A DNA stretch of 35,795 nucleotides from Nephromyces sp. MM_2019 (lineage: Eukaryota; Apicomplexa; Aconoidasida; Nephromycida), in the NCBI GenBank assembly GCA_015657535.1, contig JADHZB010001465.1:3389-39183 (forward strand), in the 5' to 3' direction. Both the position numbers and the translations under genes were made by a program. Below the pieces are notes generated by a model that ran no database searches, was not told where the DNA came from, and was given only the letters and a program-made list of their open reading frames with translations. The stretch's first letter is position 1; each line of letters begins with the position of its first letter. Shown one piece after another: positions 1 through 10,539 of the stretch.

Positions 1-105
1 TGATGAAGATGAGGAAGCACCAAATAGAGAAGATGTCGGAGTTGATGAAGATGAGGAAGCACCAAATAGAGAAGATGTCGGAGTTGATGAAGATGAGGAA
101 GCACC
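1..105 (-). repeat. 42-bp tandem repeat encoding a 14-residue FG unit
   Basis: Two full copies (1-42, 43-84) and a diverging third are visible, and the array probably continues left of the window. On the minus strand each unit reads LFGASSSSSTPTSS in the nucleoporin frame. The plus strand is also open through it as an acidic DEDEE repeat, which I take to be a shadow. The period is a multiple of three, so copy-number change would keep the frame. Confidence 0.85.
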
Positions 106-3100
106 GAATAGCAATGACCGGGGAGCTGTAAGAGAAACCTTACCGTTTGCAGTATCAGACGAAGTTCCCATAGAAGACAACTTTCTAGAAGCAGCTATAG
201 AGGAGGCTTTAGCCAAATTTCCAAAGTTCTTGAAGATATAACTCTTATCAAAGACAGGGGTAACGATACTTGAAGCGTTCGAACCTGATTGCTTATCCTG
301 AACTTGTATAGATGTTAAAGGGGTCTTCAGATCACCAGAAGCTACGTTACTACTAGCAGATCCTGCGAAGAGGCTGCCAGTACTAGTCTTCGAATCAAGT
401 GAATCGGAAGATGCAGCAGGCTGGCTAATCTTGAAAAAGCTAGCAATAGTGGGTTTTGCTGGAAAAGGGTGAGTAGAAGATGGCTGAGTCTCAGTCCCAC
501 TGTTTGCTACAATAGGTGTGGAGCTATTGTTTGGAAGACTAGCACCTGAAGATGAAGCAGTGAAAAGGGGAAAATGCAGTAAGGCGGTATAAGATGAAAG
601 TATATGCAAATAGGTATCAATCTTCAAAGAAATTTCAATCTTCACACACACCGAACTTCAAAAAACCGTCAATCTTCACACACAAGTCAATCTTCACACA
701 CAAACCTTTGCATTACCAAGAATAAATCTAAATGAAGGCCCCCCATTCTCAGGTGAGAAGACGTTTCAAGCTACACACAGCATAAAAACTTACCATTCCA
801 TGTACTTGCACCTCAAATCTTGTCATGAAATTTAACAGAAAACCCGCTTTTAACACACAAAACAAAAGAGTTTCACAGACAAGGCTACATGAAGCGCAAA
901 AAAACTCAGAGTAAACTTTCTGAAACTTTTATCAGAAAAGGGGATGAAAGAAGCTTTTCTGCACCTGAAAAAGATGCTCCTCTAGCAGTTGCAGAAGAAG
1001 CTCCAAGAAAGGAGTTTGTGGTTGCCTTTTCAATGCTACTGATGGAGCTAAAAGACATTCCTGGTTTAGGTAAGAAGCTCAAAAGAGGGGCACTTTGATT
1101 AGTTGAAGCCGTCAAAGTAGTACCTTCTCCAGAAGCAGGCAAACACGTCGATTTTGTAATCTTCTGATTAGGCCAAAGACTGGCTTCTACGCTTTTTGGA
1201 GGTTCATTTTGATTAGAAGATGTGGTAAACGGTGAAGCTGAAAAGCTGCTGCTGCTCGGTGGTGTTGACAAGGGAGTGCCCGTAGTATTCGCATTAACAA
1301 GCCCTGGGAAACGTTTGTGTTCACCTTCTACAGATTGAACATGAGCCGATTTTGCACTTTTCTCGTAGCTGAAAGAAGCGTTACGATCCCCTGTAACAGA
1401 TTCTTCACTCTCTGCATCATGCTGACGCTTCCTTGAAGAACCGGAGATACCTGCTGCAAAATTGCTTACTGTAGACCGATTACTAGCAGATTTATCACTA
1501 GAAAAAGTAGTTTCATTCGTTGAAGAAGGGGAAGAAACATTATATTTTGGGAAAAACAGTGCTGCCTTTCCCTCAGAAGAAGCACTCCCGTCCTTGGAGG
1601 TAGACAGTGGGAGCTGTTCCTTCGCTTTATCCACAAAAGAAGAAGATAATAATTCTCCACTTGAAGGTGCTAAAAAGATTGAAAAATAGAAAGGAAGTGC
1701 AGCAAGTGTGTCGCACAGCTGTGTAGAACATCCTCAGGAAGTAGAAAAGCACTGAAACAAGAGGAAATCGCCTTCGAAATCGCTTGGAATACGTGACGAA
1801 GAGCAGCAAAAGAGAAGACACACACTCTGAATATTCTTCTTACTTCATAGCGAGAGCAAGTACTACTAGTCATGACAAGATAGAGGGGTCAAAAGAATCT
1901 TTTCTAAATGAAATACACACACGAAGACATGTGTTAGTGACTACCTAGGCACACTTCTGCAAAATAAGACACACGTATAGGCATGTACGAAGCAGTACGG
2001 CACTGATAAATGCTTGCATGAAGCATAAGAAATCCTCTAAAACTACGGCAAAAGATGTAGAAGAGACGCAGAAAAAGATGAAGAAGAGGAAGATGAAGAA
2101 GAAACAAATGATGCTGTCTTCATAATGAGATAAAAAGCAAATGAATAGCTTCAACCTAAAAAACATGAAGGCAAAATGGAAGCGAAGCATACAAATACAC
2201 ATGAGCATACACACACAAACAAATTAAACTCAAAAACACACTCAAACATAAAAATACTCAAACACACACCCAAACAAACGCACGGAAATGCACACAAATA
2301 TAAGCCAACACACCCACTCTAACACACACACACCCAACTGCAGACTAATACACCACCCACAGAAATACACCCTTCATACCTACCCTTTAGTAAACCCAAG
2401 GCTGCACCTCCCGGAGATTCTTCTTCCACCGATGCAGCAGCATTGTCACCAGAATATTTCGTCAGAGAGGCTGAAACAAGCTGCTCATTCTGTAGCTTCT
2501 GCTTCGTTAAATCCTTACCAAATCCTACAGAATCCTGCGTTGAGCTACCCCTTCCTCCCTCAGTGAAAGGACGAAGCAAAGCTGCTGCACTGCCACTCGA
2601 TGCTGTAGTTTTAGAGATACCAAATCTCTGGGTATCTCCACCGGATTTACCCGAAACAGACGGTGAAGGCAAAGCATTTTCGGCAGCTTCAAATGAGAAA
2701 CCAGAAGCAAAAGAGGTAGAAGGTGAAGAGCTACTCAAGCTGATCTTCTTCCCTAGAGCAGCTAGCTCAGCCGGTCCCTTTGAACCTGCATCTTCACCCG
2801 CTGTAGCTTCAGCATTAGGATGAAGACCACCAAGTCCACCAGCTCTCCTCTTTATCTCATCAAAATTGGAATCTCTAGGCTTTGCTGAGAATACTGACAC
2901 CGTCGGAAAGCTCTTGTCTTCAGAACGTCCCTTCTTCGACACTGCTTGTGGCACTTCCAACTTATCATAAGACTGTGAAGCAGGAGGAGGAAGAGGAGCA
3001 GGAGAACTCACCTTTTGATTCTGCTGAGCAATCCCGTGGGTGTGTGAAACACCAGGAACTTCTCCACCATTCACGAGGAGAGCTTTCGCACGCAAAGACA

Positions 3101-5027
3101 GATCCAATTCTGCCGGCGATAAAGAAGCAGCACTAGATGAATCCAGCGATCCGGGTAGCAAACTCTTGCTCACAGCAGCTGATGAGGAAGCCCCAAGATC
3201 CCCAAGAGCTGCTGGGGAAGAGCTGCTTTCCAGCTGCTTTATAGTATCTTTAAGGCTAATCGAATAACGATGTGAGTTGGACCTCATATACGCGTTCCTC
3301 AGCTGCTCTGGAGATCGGTCTTGGATGCTCAAAGGCGATATCAATGGGATGGCTAACGGTATGGGAGAGGAACCACCATGATTGGCTGAAGATAAAAGAG
3401 ATTTTGACATTTTCTGAAGGCGGTTTGGTGCATTGAAAGGTTCAGAGACATCAAGCTTTGCACCAAATTTATCCAGTTTTGAAGAATACGGAAAGAAAGC
3501 ATCCTTATGATGAATGTCTTGAAAGTTACCAGGAAATGGGGTATCAAAAGCACCGCTAAGAGCAGCATTTCGAGTGATCCTGCCTTCTGCACTACCGGTA
3601 GGCAGCATAACCGGGTCGTGTGCGTGTTTTTCTGACCAAGGCAAGTGACTGTTAGGCATGGCCGAAAGCGAACCTAAACGCCCAATAATTGACGGAGTTT
3701 TGTAAGGAGTTTCTGACGACCTGGCAGCATCTTCAGCCATCTTTGTCCTCGCAAAATAATCATCTTGTGAACCTCCTTGATAGTTCCAAGCTTTCCTAGT
3801 GTGAGCAGCACTTCCCAGAAGATCTGCACCCTCTGGAACTCCAAATTTTTGCCTGAGGTAGCTCTTTCGTGAGAGCACACCACCATCTGAACCTAGCAAG
3901 CTACCTTCATGAATCTGAGATCGACTACTTGCAGAAGCCCCAGATTTACCACCAGAATTTCTATACAATCTTGACAGATTATTCTGACTCGAACCAATCC
4001 TCAAGCTTGAAATATCGTTTAAGCTGCCAGCAGGAGAGGCGGAGTTTGGGTGTCCAAAAGGTTTTACGCACTTTTCTGATGTACTGATTGAAGGAGGGCC
4101 ACATCGGGCACTATAGCTCCTAGCAGGAAGCCTGAAAATGTTATTCGACGGAGCGGCACCTTCCATCCCATCAGAAGACGGTGCAAAAGCGTCAAAATTC
4201 TGATTGAAGGCTGATCTTCTGTGGTTACTATCTCGTGGCTCTGACAGAACACTCAAACCAGAACTTGGAAGAGCATCCATAGTTTCACTGACTCCATCCT
4301 GTGCTCTTTCAGGAGGCAGAAAACGACCCTCAATATACCCCTGGTTCATCATTATTCCACTGTTTGAACGATGATCGTCTGCTAGAGGATCCACCGATTG
4401 ATTCCTCTGATGCAGCCTATAAGGTGGCCAATCACGCGACAAACCTTGCTGTGAGACCACTTTTGCAGGCAGCAAATACGAGCGTTGAACTCCATCATCC
4501 GTGAAATTTCCTGCTACATTTTCTTGATCAGTTGGTGCAGCGAGCAGCTGATTCCCTGCTGAAGAAACTACCCCTTCATCAGCATTACTCTGGCTAGGAA
4601 GAAAGCCGGCTGCCGTGTGTGCACCAGGAGCTGAAAACTGCCATTCCTCACCAGTTTTGTATCGGATTTGACGCTGAACTTTTCCAGGCCTGCCATAAAA
4701 AACATCTAACGGAGGAGCATTCGCATGAACTCCAACAGCTTCTCCGTTTAAAAGCGAGCTTCCTGTAGCATTCAAAGAAGTCTTGGAATCGCTATTCTCA
4801 TGAGATTTGTTCTTCAGCAAAGAAGGTAAGCTATCACCTGCTGCAACCCCCTCATCAAAAACTAGCCCAGATAGTGAGCCTTCAGCAGCATTTTCATCTT
4901 GTTTATCCTTGTACAAAAATGATGCAAACGCAGATTTCACACCTGATACGAAAGACGATACGATGTTATATGGACCGCTTATGTGCGCGCCTCGATTAAC
5001 ACGCTCCCTTCTAGTTGGTCCACTCAT
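1..5027 (-). CDS. FG-repeat nucleoporin-like protein (3' end beyond window)
   Basis: Three exons: 5027-2384, 1669-917 and 545-1 (continuing left of the window). Introns are 2383-1670 (donor gtaggt, acceptor tttttag) and 916-546 (donor gtttac, acceptor ttcag). Phases agree at both junctions, giving at least 1,310 residues. The start is the ATG at 5027 (MSGPTRRER); the frame is open further upstream but has no ATG. The protein is rich in Ser, Ala, Pro and Asn and is probably disordered. FG dipeptides are scattered (KFGV, KFGA, RFGI, GFGK, NFGN) and become a regular LFGASSSSSTPTSS repeat at the window edge. Such FG regions line the nuclear pore channel and bind transport receptors. Residues 20-39 form a possible amphipathic helix after a basic stretch, as in basket Nups of the Nup1/Nup60/Nup153 type. 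I cannot assign a specific Nup. The class call is fairly firm; the second intron's donor is weak. Confidence 0.68.
617..702. repeat. Short interspersed repeat in nucleoporin intron 2
   Basis: Four spaced copies of a motif like tcaatcttcacacaca lie at about 617, 635, 669 and 687, inside the intron 916-546. No coding sense is evident. On the transcribed strand they are UG-rich, like the other introns of this gene. Confidence 0.6.
2058..2345. repeat. CA-rich microsatellite and purine tract in nucleoporin intron 1
   Basis: On the plus strand about 2196-2345 is dense in CA repeats and 2058-2104 is almost all purine (gaagatgaagaagaggaaga-like). In the minus-strand transcript this becomes a UG-rich tract just after the 5' splice site, followed by a CU-rich tract. 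The same order recurs in the SF3B3 intron 33011-34382. Confidence 0.7.
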
Positions 5028-5377
5028 TTCTGAAACCGAAAGCAAGCCAAAGAAATAGCAGCTTCCACGTGCGCACACACAATAAAGGGCTGGAACTAGG
5101 GATTTAGAATCATTCGCGAGGAAAACAAACCGACAAGCTGCAATGGGGTCCTTGAAAAGCACAAAGAAATCCCTGCGAAAGAGCCTCGTATTGAATCATA
5201 GCAACACTCCTGGAAAGCAATCCTAAAGGGTAAACTATGGGTCAATATGAGGGGGGAGGGGGTTTATCACCCTTCGATTCAGGGTAACACAGAAAGCATT
5301 CATCATAGAGGGGCTAAATACACGAATCAACAACTTGGAAATCATTGGTGTTTGGTGTTTTCTCTACTTCAAAGTTT

Positions 5378-5490
5378 GGATTTTCTCTACTTCATCATCT
5401 CCTCTTTTGCAGTTTCTCTTCTTCATCTTTTGGATTTTCTCTACTTCCTCATTTCCTCTTTCGCAGTTTCCCTACTTCCTCATTTTCTCT
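5378..5490. repeat. 54-bp imperfect pyrimidine-rich tandem duplication
   Basis: Copies begin at 5378 and 5432, each starting ggattttctctacttc and containing a gcagttt core. The tract lies about 350 bp upstream of the nucleoporin start codon and is purine-rich on that gene's sense strand. Confidence 0.75.
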
Positions 5491-5580
5491 CTTCTACCTC
5501 ACCCCACGAGCTACTGAACATGAAAAATCTCAAAGATTCATCTTTAATCTCTCTTTACATATATATTTTCTGCAAAAGCA

Positions 5581-5606
5581 ATACACACACACACACACAC
5601 ACACGC
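5581..5606. repeat. (CA)n microsatellite
   Basis: An uninterrupted run of about 12 CA dinucleotides just after the pyrimidine-rich duplication. Confidence 0.9.
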
Positions 5607-6422
5607 AATGATAAACGCAATAAATTTAGCTACAAATGGAGTGCTACAACTAAATTCAAAAAAATGTAAAAAAAAAAAGACCTTCAAAAATTGAAAGAGG
5701 GGTATGTGGAAGAAGAAAAACGAAGTAAAAGATTAACTTCTAGATTTAAAGAAACCTCCAACTCTCTCATATATCTCGCAGTACAGAAACAACATAATCC
5801 TCCGAGTTGAGATGAATAGAGGATACTGTCAATCCCTAGAAGACGAGCAAAAAAGCAATTTGAAACCCCAAAAAACTAGAATTTTATCCAAATTTTCCAT
5901 TTATGAAGAAAAGATCAACAGTAAAAACCTCCTTTTTATTGAGAAATAAAAAGACATCGCTCAGTATACAGCAATCAACTATACGGGCTTAAACGCATGA
6001 AGGACCGCACGTGTGCAGCTGCGAAAAAATCAAAGAAAATCATCTTCAGACACCATCTTTTTGTAATCCACACAGAAAAAAAAGAGCAGATTACATCATC
6101 TGGGCCATATCGCTAACGGAAAAACTCTCTAAAATATTAAAACAGAATTAAATGTGCAAAAATTGCTCACACTTTTTCCCGGATGTTGGCTTTGTTGGAA
6201 AACTCCAAATTTAACCTGAAGGGAAGAGAGTTATGGGATTTCTTCCACGTGAAGTAACCTACCTAATTCTTTTTGAAAAATGATAGACTTCGAGGCAGCT
6301 TCAACATATACTGAGGTAATACGGAGCTGAAATGCAAGCCCAATGAGAAATTCCTGGCAAACTTCAGTCATAAACGATCCTCCATAACGGTAGGAGCTGC
6401 ATGAATACCTTCAGATCAAAAT

Positions 6423-6512
6423 AGCGAGGAAGCAGAAAGCAGCTGCCTCCTTCTTCAAAGAGAAAACAGCGAGGAAGCAGAAAGCAGCTGCCTCCTTCCT
6501 CAAAGAGAAACT
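6423..6512. repeat. 45-bp tandem duplication
   Basis: Two nearly identical copies (6423-6467 and 6468-6512) begin agcgaggaagcagaaagcag. The period is a multiple of three and the minus strand stays open through both copies (an AAAFCFLA-type repeat), but no wider gene can be built around it. Confidence 0.85.
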
Positions 6513-7415
6513 TGTATATTTGGTGTGAAATTCATATTCTGAACAGATCATAGGCGCGGAGAAAGCGAATAAAGCAGAAGTTGATGAACAAATCAAAAGT
6601 AGTTTCAATTTTGCATACACAACACACCTAGGGACACTGAATATTCATCATTATGCAGTAATAGAATCAAGTTCGAAGATGCGCTATGATTGTAATTACC
6701 GCCTCAGCTTTTGGACGGGATAATGACGTCTTAGAAATCAATCAAAAAACCTATTCAGTCTACGCAATTACAACCCACAAAAGGCATCAGAAGAAGAAAC
6801 AAAAACACACAGAGATATACACATAGAGATACACACAGAGAGATATACACACACCAACACACAACCCTAATTACAGCACATGACCGCAAATTCGAGAAAC
6901 AAGCTAAATGAAAAAGACTAAACACGAAACACACACGTATATATAAACCCTCTCTCACTAAGTAGTTGAGTAGCCACCAATCACACCTCAGATAGTTGTA
7001 TTTAGGGGTTTTTGCATATCTTCCCAGCCTCCCTTTGTGAAAGTGAACTTATGTATTAAGATTTATCACCGGATAAGGATGAATACACAAACACCTCGGC
7101 ATGCTCAAAGTCCCTTATATGAAGACTGCTGCAAACCAGCGACTTGAGCCCGGAGAATCCGCGCCACACAAGATGACTTTGAAAGAAACGACCCCGCGAC
7201 AAACAGTGCGAGCTTGTCCTGTGTGTGTGTGTGAGAATGTCCAATCAAAAACACCCATTATAAGCTCTTTAATATTCATCGGCTGGGGATATTATATATA
7301 CAGTTTCCCTGGTGAAGGGGGTGGATTGTGTATTGACCGCTGTAATACGCGGCGAGGAGCTGAGGACTGTACAGGGTGGCTACCGTGCTTTGCGCGACTT
7401 TGTAATGACGGGGAG

Positions 7416-7620
7416 TTGAGAGAGGCTGGAGTTGTATGTCTGTCGAGAGGGTGGAGTTGTATGTCTGTCGAGAGGGTGGAGTTGTATGTCTGTCGAGAGG
7501 GTGGAGTTGTATGTCTGTCGAGAGGGTGGAATTGTGTGTGTGTCGAGAGGGTGGAGTTGTGTGTGCGTCGAGAGGGTGCAGTTGTACGTGTGTCGAGAGG
7601 GTAGAGCTGTACGTGTGTGT
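7416..7620. repeat. 25-bp minisatellite, about seven units
   Basis: Units with the core tgtcgagagggtggagttgt repeat every 25 bp from 7441 to about 7615, with degenerate partial copies on both flanks. The first four are nearly identical and the rightward copies diverge, most to gtgtgtgtg-like ends. Twenty-five is not a multiple of three, so the ORFs that cross it are artefacts: all frames are open because the unit has no stop codon. There are no spacers, so it is not a CRISPR array. Confidence 0.92.
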
Positions 7621-8915
7621 GGAGAGGTTTCAGCTTTTTGTGTTGTAGGTATAGAGGTTTCAGCTTTGTATGTTTGTGCTAGAGATACCACCTTTGTGCA
7701 TAGCGACTTTACAGCTTTAAGCTCCATGTGTTTCGCCAGTTTCACTGCATCTTAACAGCTTTTTTGAGATTCTCTCTTGAAGCATTTTTGACTGCTAATT
7801 TTCCTCCAAATTTTGTTGGTATCACTATTTTTCCCACGAAATAGCGCATTCACAGTGTGTGTCTTCACAACACCCACTCGCAATCTGTATAGCAATACGT
7901 ATGAAAGCCGTAATTTCCCACAGTAGCAAAGCTGCTCAGCAATTTAAACTTCCAAACTAGCACTAGCTTTACTCAGCTATTCAACTGAAGTACCTCAAAT
8001 GTATACATTTGCTGAAAAAATGATTGGAAATTTCGCCATTTAAGTTTCACTGAAGCAGAGGCTTCGCCTAGAAACTTCTAAGAGCGGTTTTTCATAAAAT
8101 AATTATGAGAATCAGTCACTCCCATTAAGACAGAACTAACGGAATCAATCAGTTAGAGCCAAACATAGCCGCTTTTCATCACTAGTAGAGCGCATCCTGT
8201 GCTTTTTCAAGAGTATTTACGTCCCTAAATACTAATCTGGAGGTGATGCTATATCTAGAAGTTAACTTTATACGTTTTTCTAGTTTATACGCAAGGAAAT
8301 TAATGGCAAAAAAAATTTTTCTTAATGTAGCCAGCAGCTAACTCTTTGGTAATCACTAGTATATACAGTTAAACCTCGTATTACAGAGGCAACCCTTGTT
8401 ACGAAGGAGTGAATGAAGCAAGAACTATCATGGGATCCATGAACAACCAATCTCACTACGAGCTTAAAAAGATAAAAGCTATTCAAATATGCATGTGTGC
8501 GCATCAGCAGCATTAAGAAGCCAAAAATATTCAATAAGATATTTTTTTTTCCAATGAAAAAGACTAGAAAAATCCAGGAGGATGTACAAATATGAAGAAG
8601 AAATCTTCCAGCGTCTTCTACTGCTGATTTCTGTTAAAAAAAGGGAAATAGATCTCTCTTATGTATACAATGTAAGCAGCTCAGGGCAATGCTCTTTTAG
8701 GTTTACTAAATGTGGCAGTAGAGATTTACAACAAACTAAAATTTATCGTATTTTTATTAGTGCAGTTAATATTTCGTGGAATATTCAAGAATTCGAGGAA
8801 ATTTGGGGTAGTGCTATGAATATGAAAATTGTGATGTGTGTGTATCTGTTGATTTTTCACTGGGAGTGTAGGTTTAGTAACTTTGTTTTATTGTATATTT
8901 TTGGTGTTTTTATTT

Positions 8916-9042
8916 CATGATTTGATGTGGTTTTGCTAGCTATTTAGGTATAAACTTAAGGCTTGCTTTATAGTGTGTTTGAAGTGTCTTAGCTTTATGA
9001 TTTATATCATTTTGCTAGCTTTTTAGGTATAAACTTAAAGCT
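8916..9042. repeat. Direct repeat of about 47 bp
   Basis: Copies at 8916-8963 and 8996-9042 share ttttgctagct and ttaggtataaacttaa with several differences. They are spaced by about 33 bp. No function is evident. Confidence 0.7.
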
Positions 9043-10539
9043 AGTTTCACTGCATGCTTTTAGCATCTTGGTGAGCACCAGAATCAGTCCGCTTCATAAT
9101 CTTAAAACACCTTCTCTCTTTTGTAATAATCTAGTGCTTATATTGTTGTTGAAAGCATATCTAGGCTCCATAGATTCAGCATAGCGGGTTTGTTGGCAGG
9201 TGGCGATTGAATCGGAAGCTTAATGCTTTGCAGTGTAAACTTTATTACTCGTTATGGTCTAATTTGAGGGAGAAAAAAGGCGAGTTTATTAAAGTTAGTA
9301 CTAAAATGGCTATAAAGTGTACATATACAGGATCTATGCTTGAATTCGTTATATCTTCAGCGTTTTGACAGAAGAAAATTTTGCCTAGTTAAGCTGCCAA
9401 TGAAGTAGGCACAATGCGGTATTCATCCTAATGACTATACTAGGTATATATCTACCCGCGAAAAATGTCTAAAAAGTACGTAGTGTGATTAACTTAAGGG
9501 AGAGCATACCACAAGCTGACTCTAGGTAAATTCTTGTGTTAACAATATGCTATTGAGTGTGTCAAGGAGGAGGATTGAAGTGAAATTTGCTTGCTCGTTT
9601 TTAATCAATTGGTGGAGTAAATGCTCACACTGGAGGTGACGAGGTACTTTATGGCGTGGAACCCCAGAGTAGATGGAACAGAAGGGGTGAGGAGAGTGTG
9701 TAGAAGGGGAGTGTGTTGAAGAGTGCCGAGCAAAGCATCTTAAACAGAGCCGAGAACAGCAGAGATTATCTAACAAGCTCATATGCCCGAATGCTTTTCC
9801 GAGCAAAAGCTGGAATATGAGTCATTGAAAGTATGATAGTGTGCTATGGAAGAAAAAATAAGGAGATTTCATCAAGGATACTATTTTTTCTAGATACACA
9901 AAGATCTTATCTTTTTGAGTACATCATCCTCATCAATACTGAGGAATAGATGGGTTCTTACCACACTTTATATGAAGACTTGCTATCACATTAAGCCGCG
10001 TGTGTGCTGTAAACGGCCCCTCTATTTCGCATCAGGCGTAGTAGTAACGCTCCCTTGTCAGTCTTGAAGCAGGTGAAGACAGTACTCTATAAAGTTGGTT
10101 GAAGATGCTATAAATGCATGCCACTGGTTTAGATACTTCTTTTTCCTCTGCTATTCCATGATGGATGAGAATCAGCTATTGTTGCCAATGGTTTGTATGC
10201 TATTGAAGCTTCGATTTCATCTGAAAGTGTTTTCCTTGAGGCCTCTAAAATCGCGGTAATACTAGTAACACACATATAGTTGATCATCCTTTTACACTAT
10301 TCCTAGTTAATTTGTTATGGAATCGACTGGGTATAACAGTTGGCTTTGCTTTTAGCATGGCTCCTGCTGGGGATTGCGTAGCTAGCAGTTGGACCTCTCT
10401 ATAATCAAGAAGCTTCTGCAGATTAACGCCTCTCATCTGATGCCTCTAGTATCTGTCTATAGCTGAAATCCCTCCTCTCTTCTGTAGAAGTTGCAACTTC
10501 CGTTTTTTTTCCTGTAGATAGCACCGCAATGCTGTCGCA

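Larger units (their letters stand above)
5028..10539. other. Long intergenic region between divergent genes
   Basis: I find no gene that can be supported here. ORFs in it are short, low-complexity or cross tandem repeats, and none shows a family motif or a convincing exon chain. It separates the starts of the minus-strand nucleoporin gene and the plus-strand RbfA gene, so both promoters must lie within it. Contents are a pyrimidine-rich 54-bp duplication, a CA microsatellite, a 45-bp duplication, a 25-bp minisatellite and a roughly 47-bp direct repeat, listed separately. A non-coding RNA gene cannot be excluded. Confidence 0.6.

Noticed and set aside
5028..5162. N-terminal extension of the nucleoporin frame upstream of the ATG at 5027
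   Set aside because: The frame is open but its first codon is GTG and no ATG lies between; the ATG at 5027 is the first usable start.
7416..7620. CRISPR-like array
   Set aside because: Units are contiguous with no unique spacers, and the genome is eukaryotic.
7101..7755. Several overlapping ORFs of 70-167 codons, plus one on the minus strand
   Set aside because: They run through the 25-bp minisatellite, which has no stops in any frame; the repeated Val/Glu/Arg/Cys or Ser/Thr/His peptides are an artefact.
8582..8920. Plus-strand ORF of 112 codons
   Set aside because: Low-complexity, hydrophobic and AT-driven; no motif, no exon neighbours, and it ends in a repeat region.
9646..9831. Possible exon on the plus strand ending KHLKQSREQQRLSNKL, with Cys pairs suggesting a small mitochondrial CHCH protein
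   Set aside because: The open frames at the ATG (9646 region) and over the Cys-rich part differ, no donor follows, and no acceptor gives a consistent phase.
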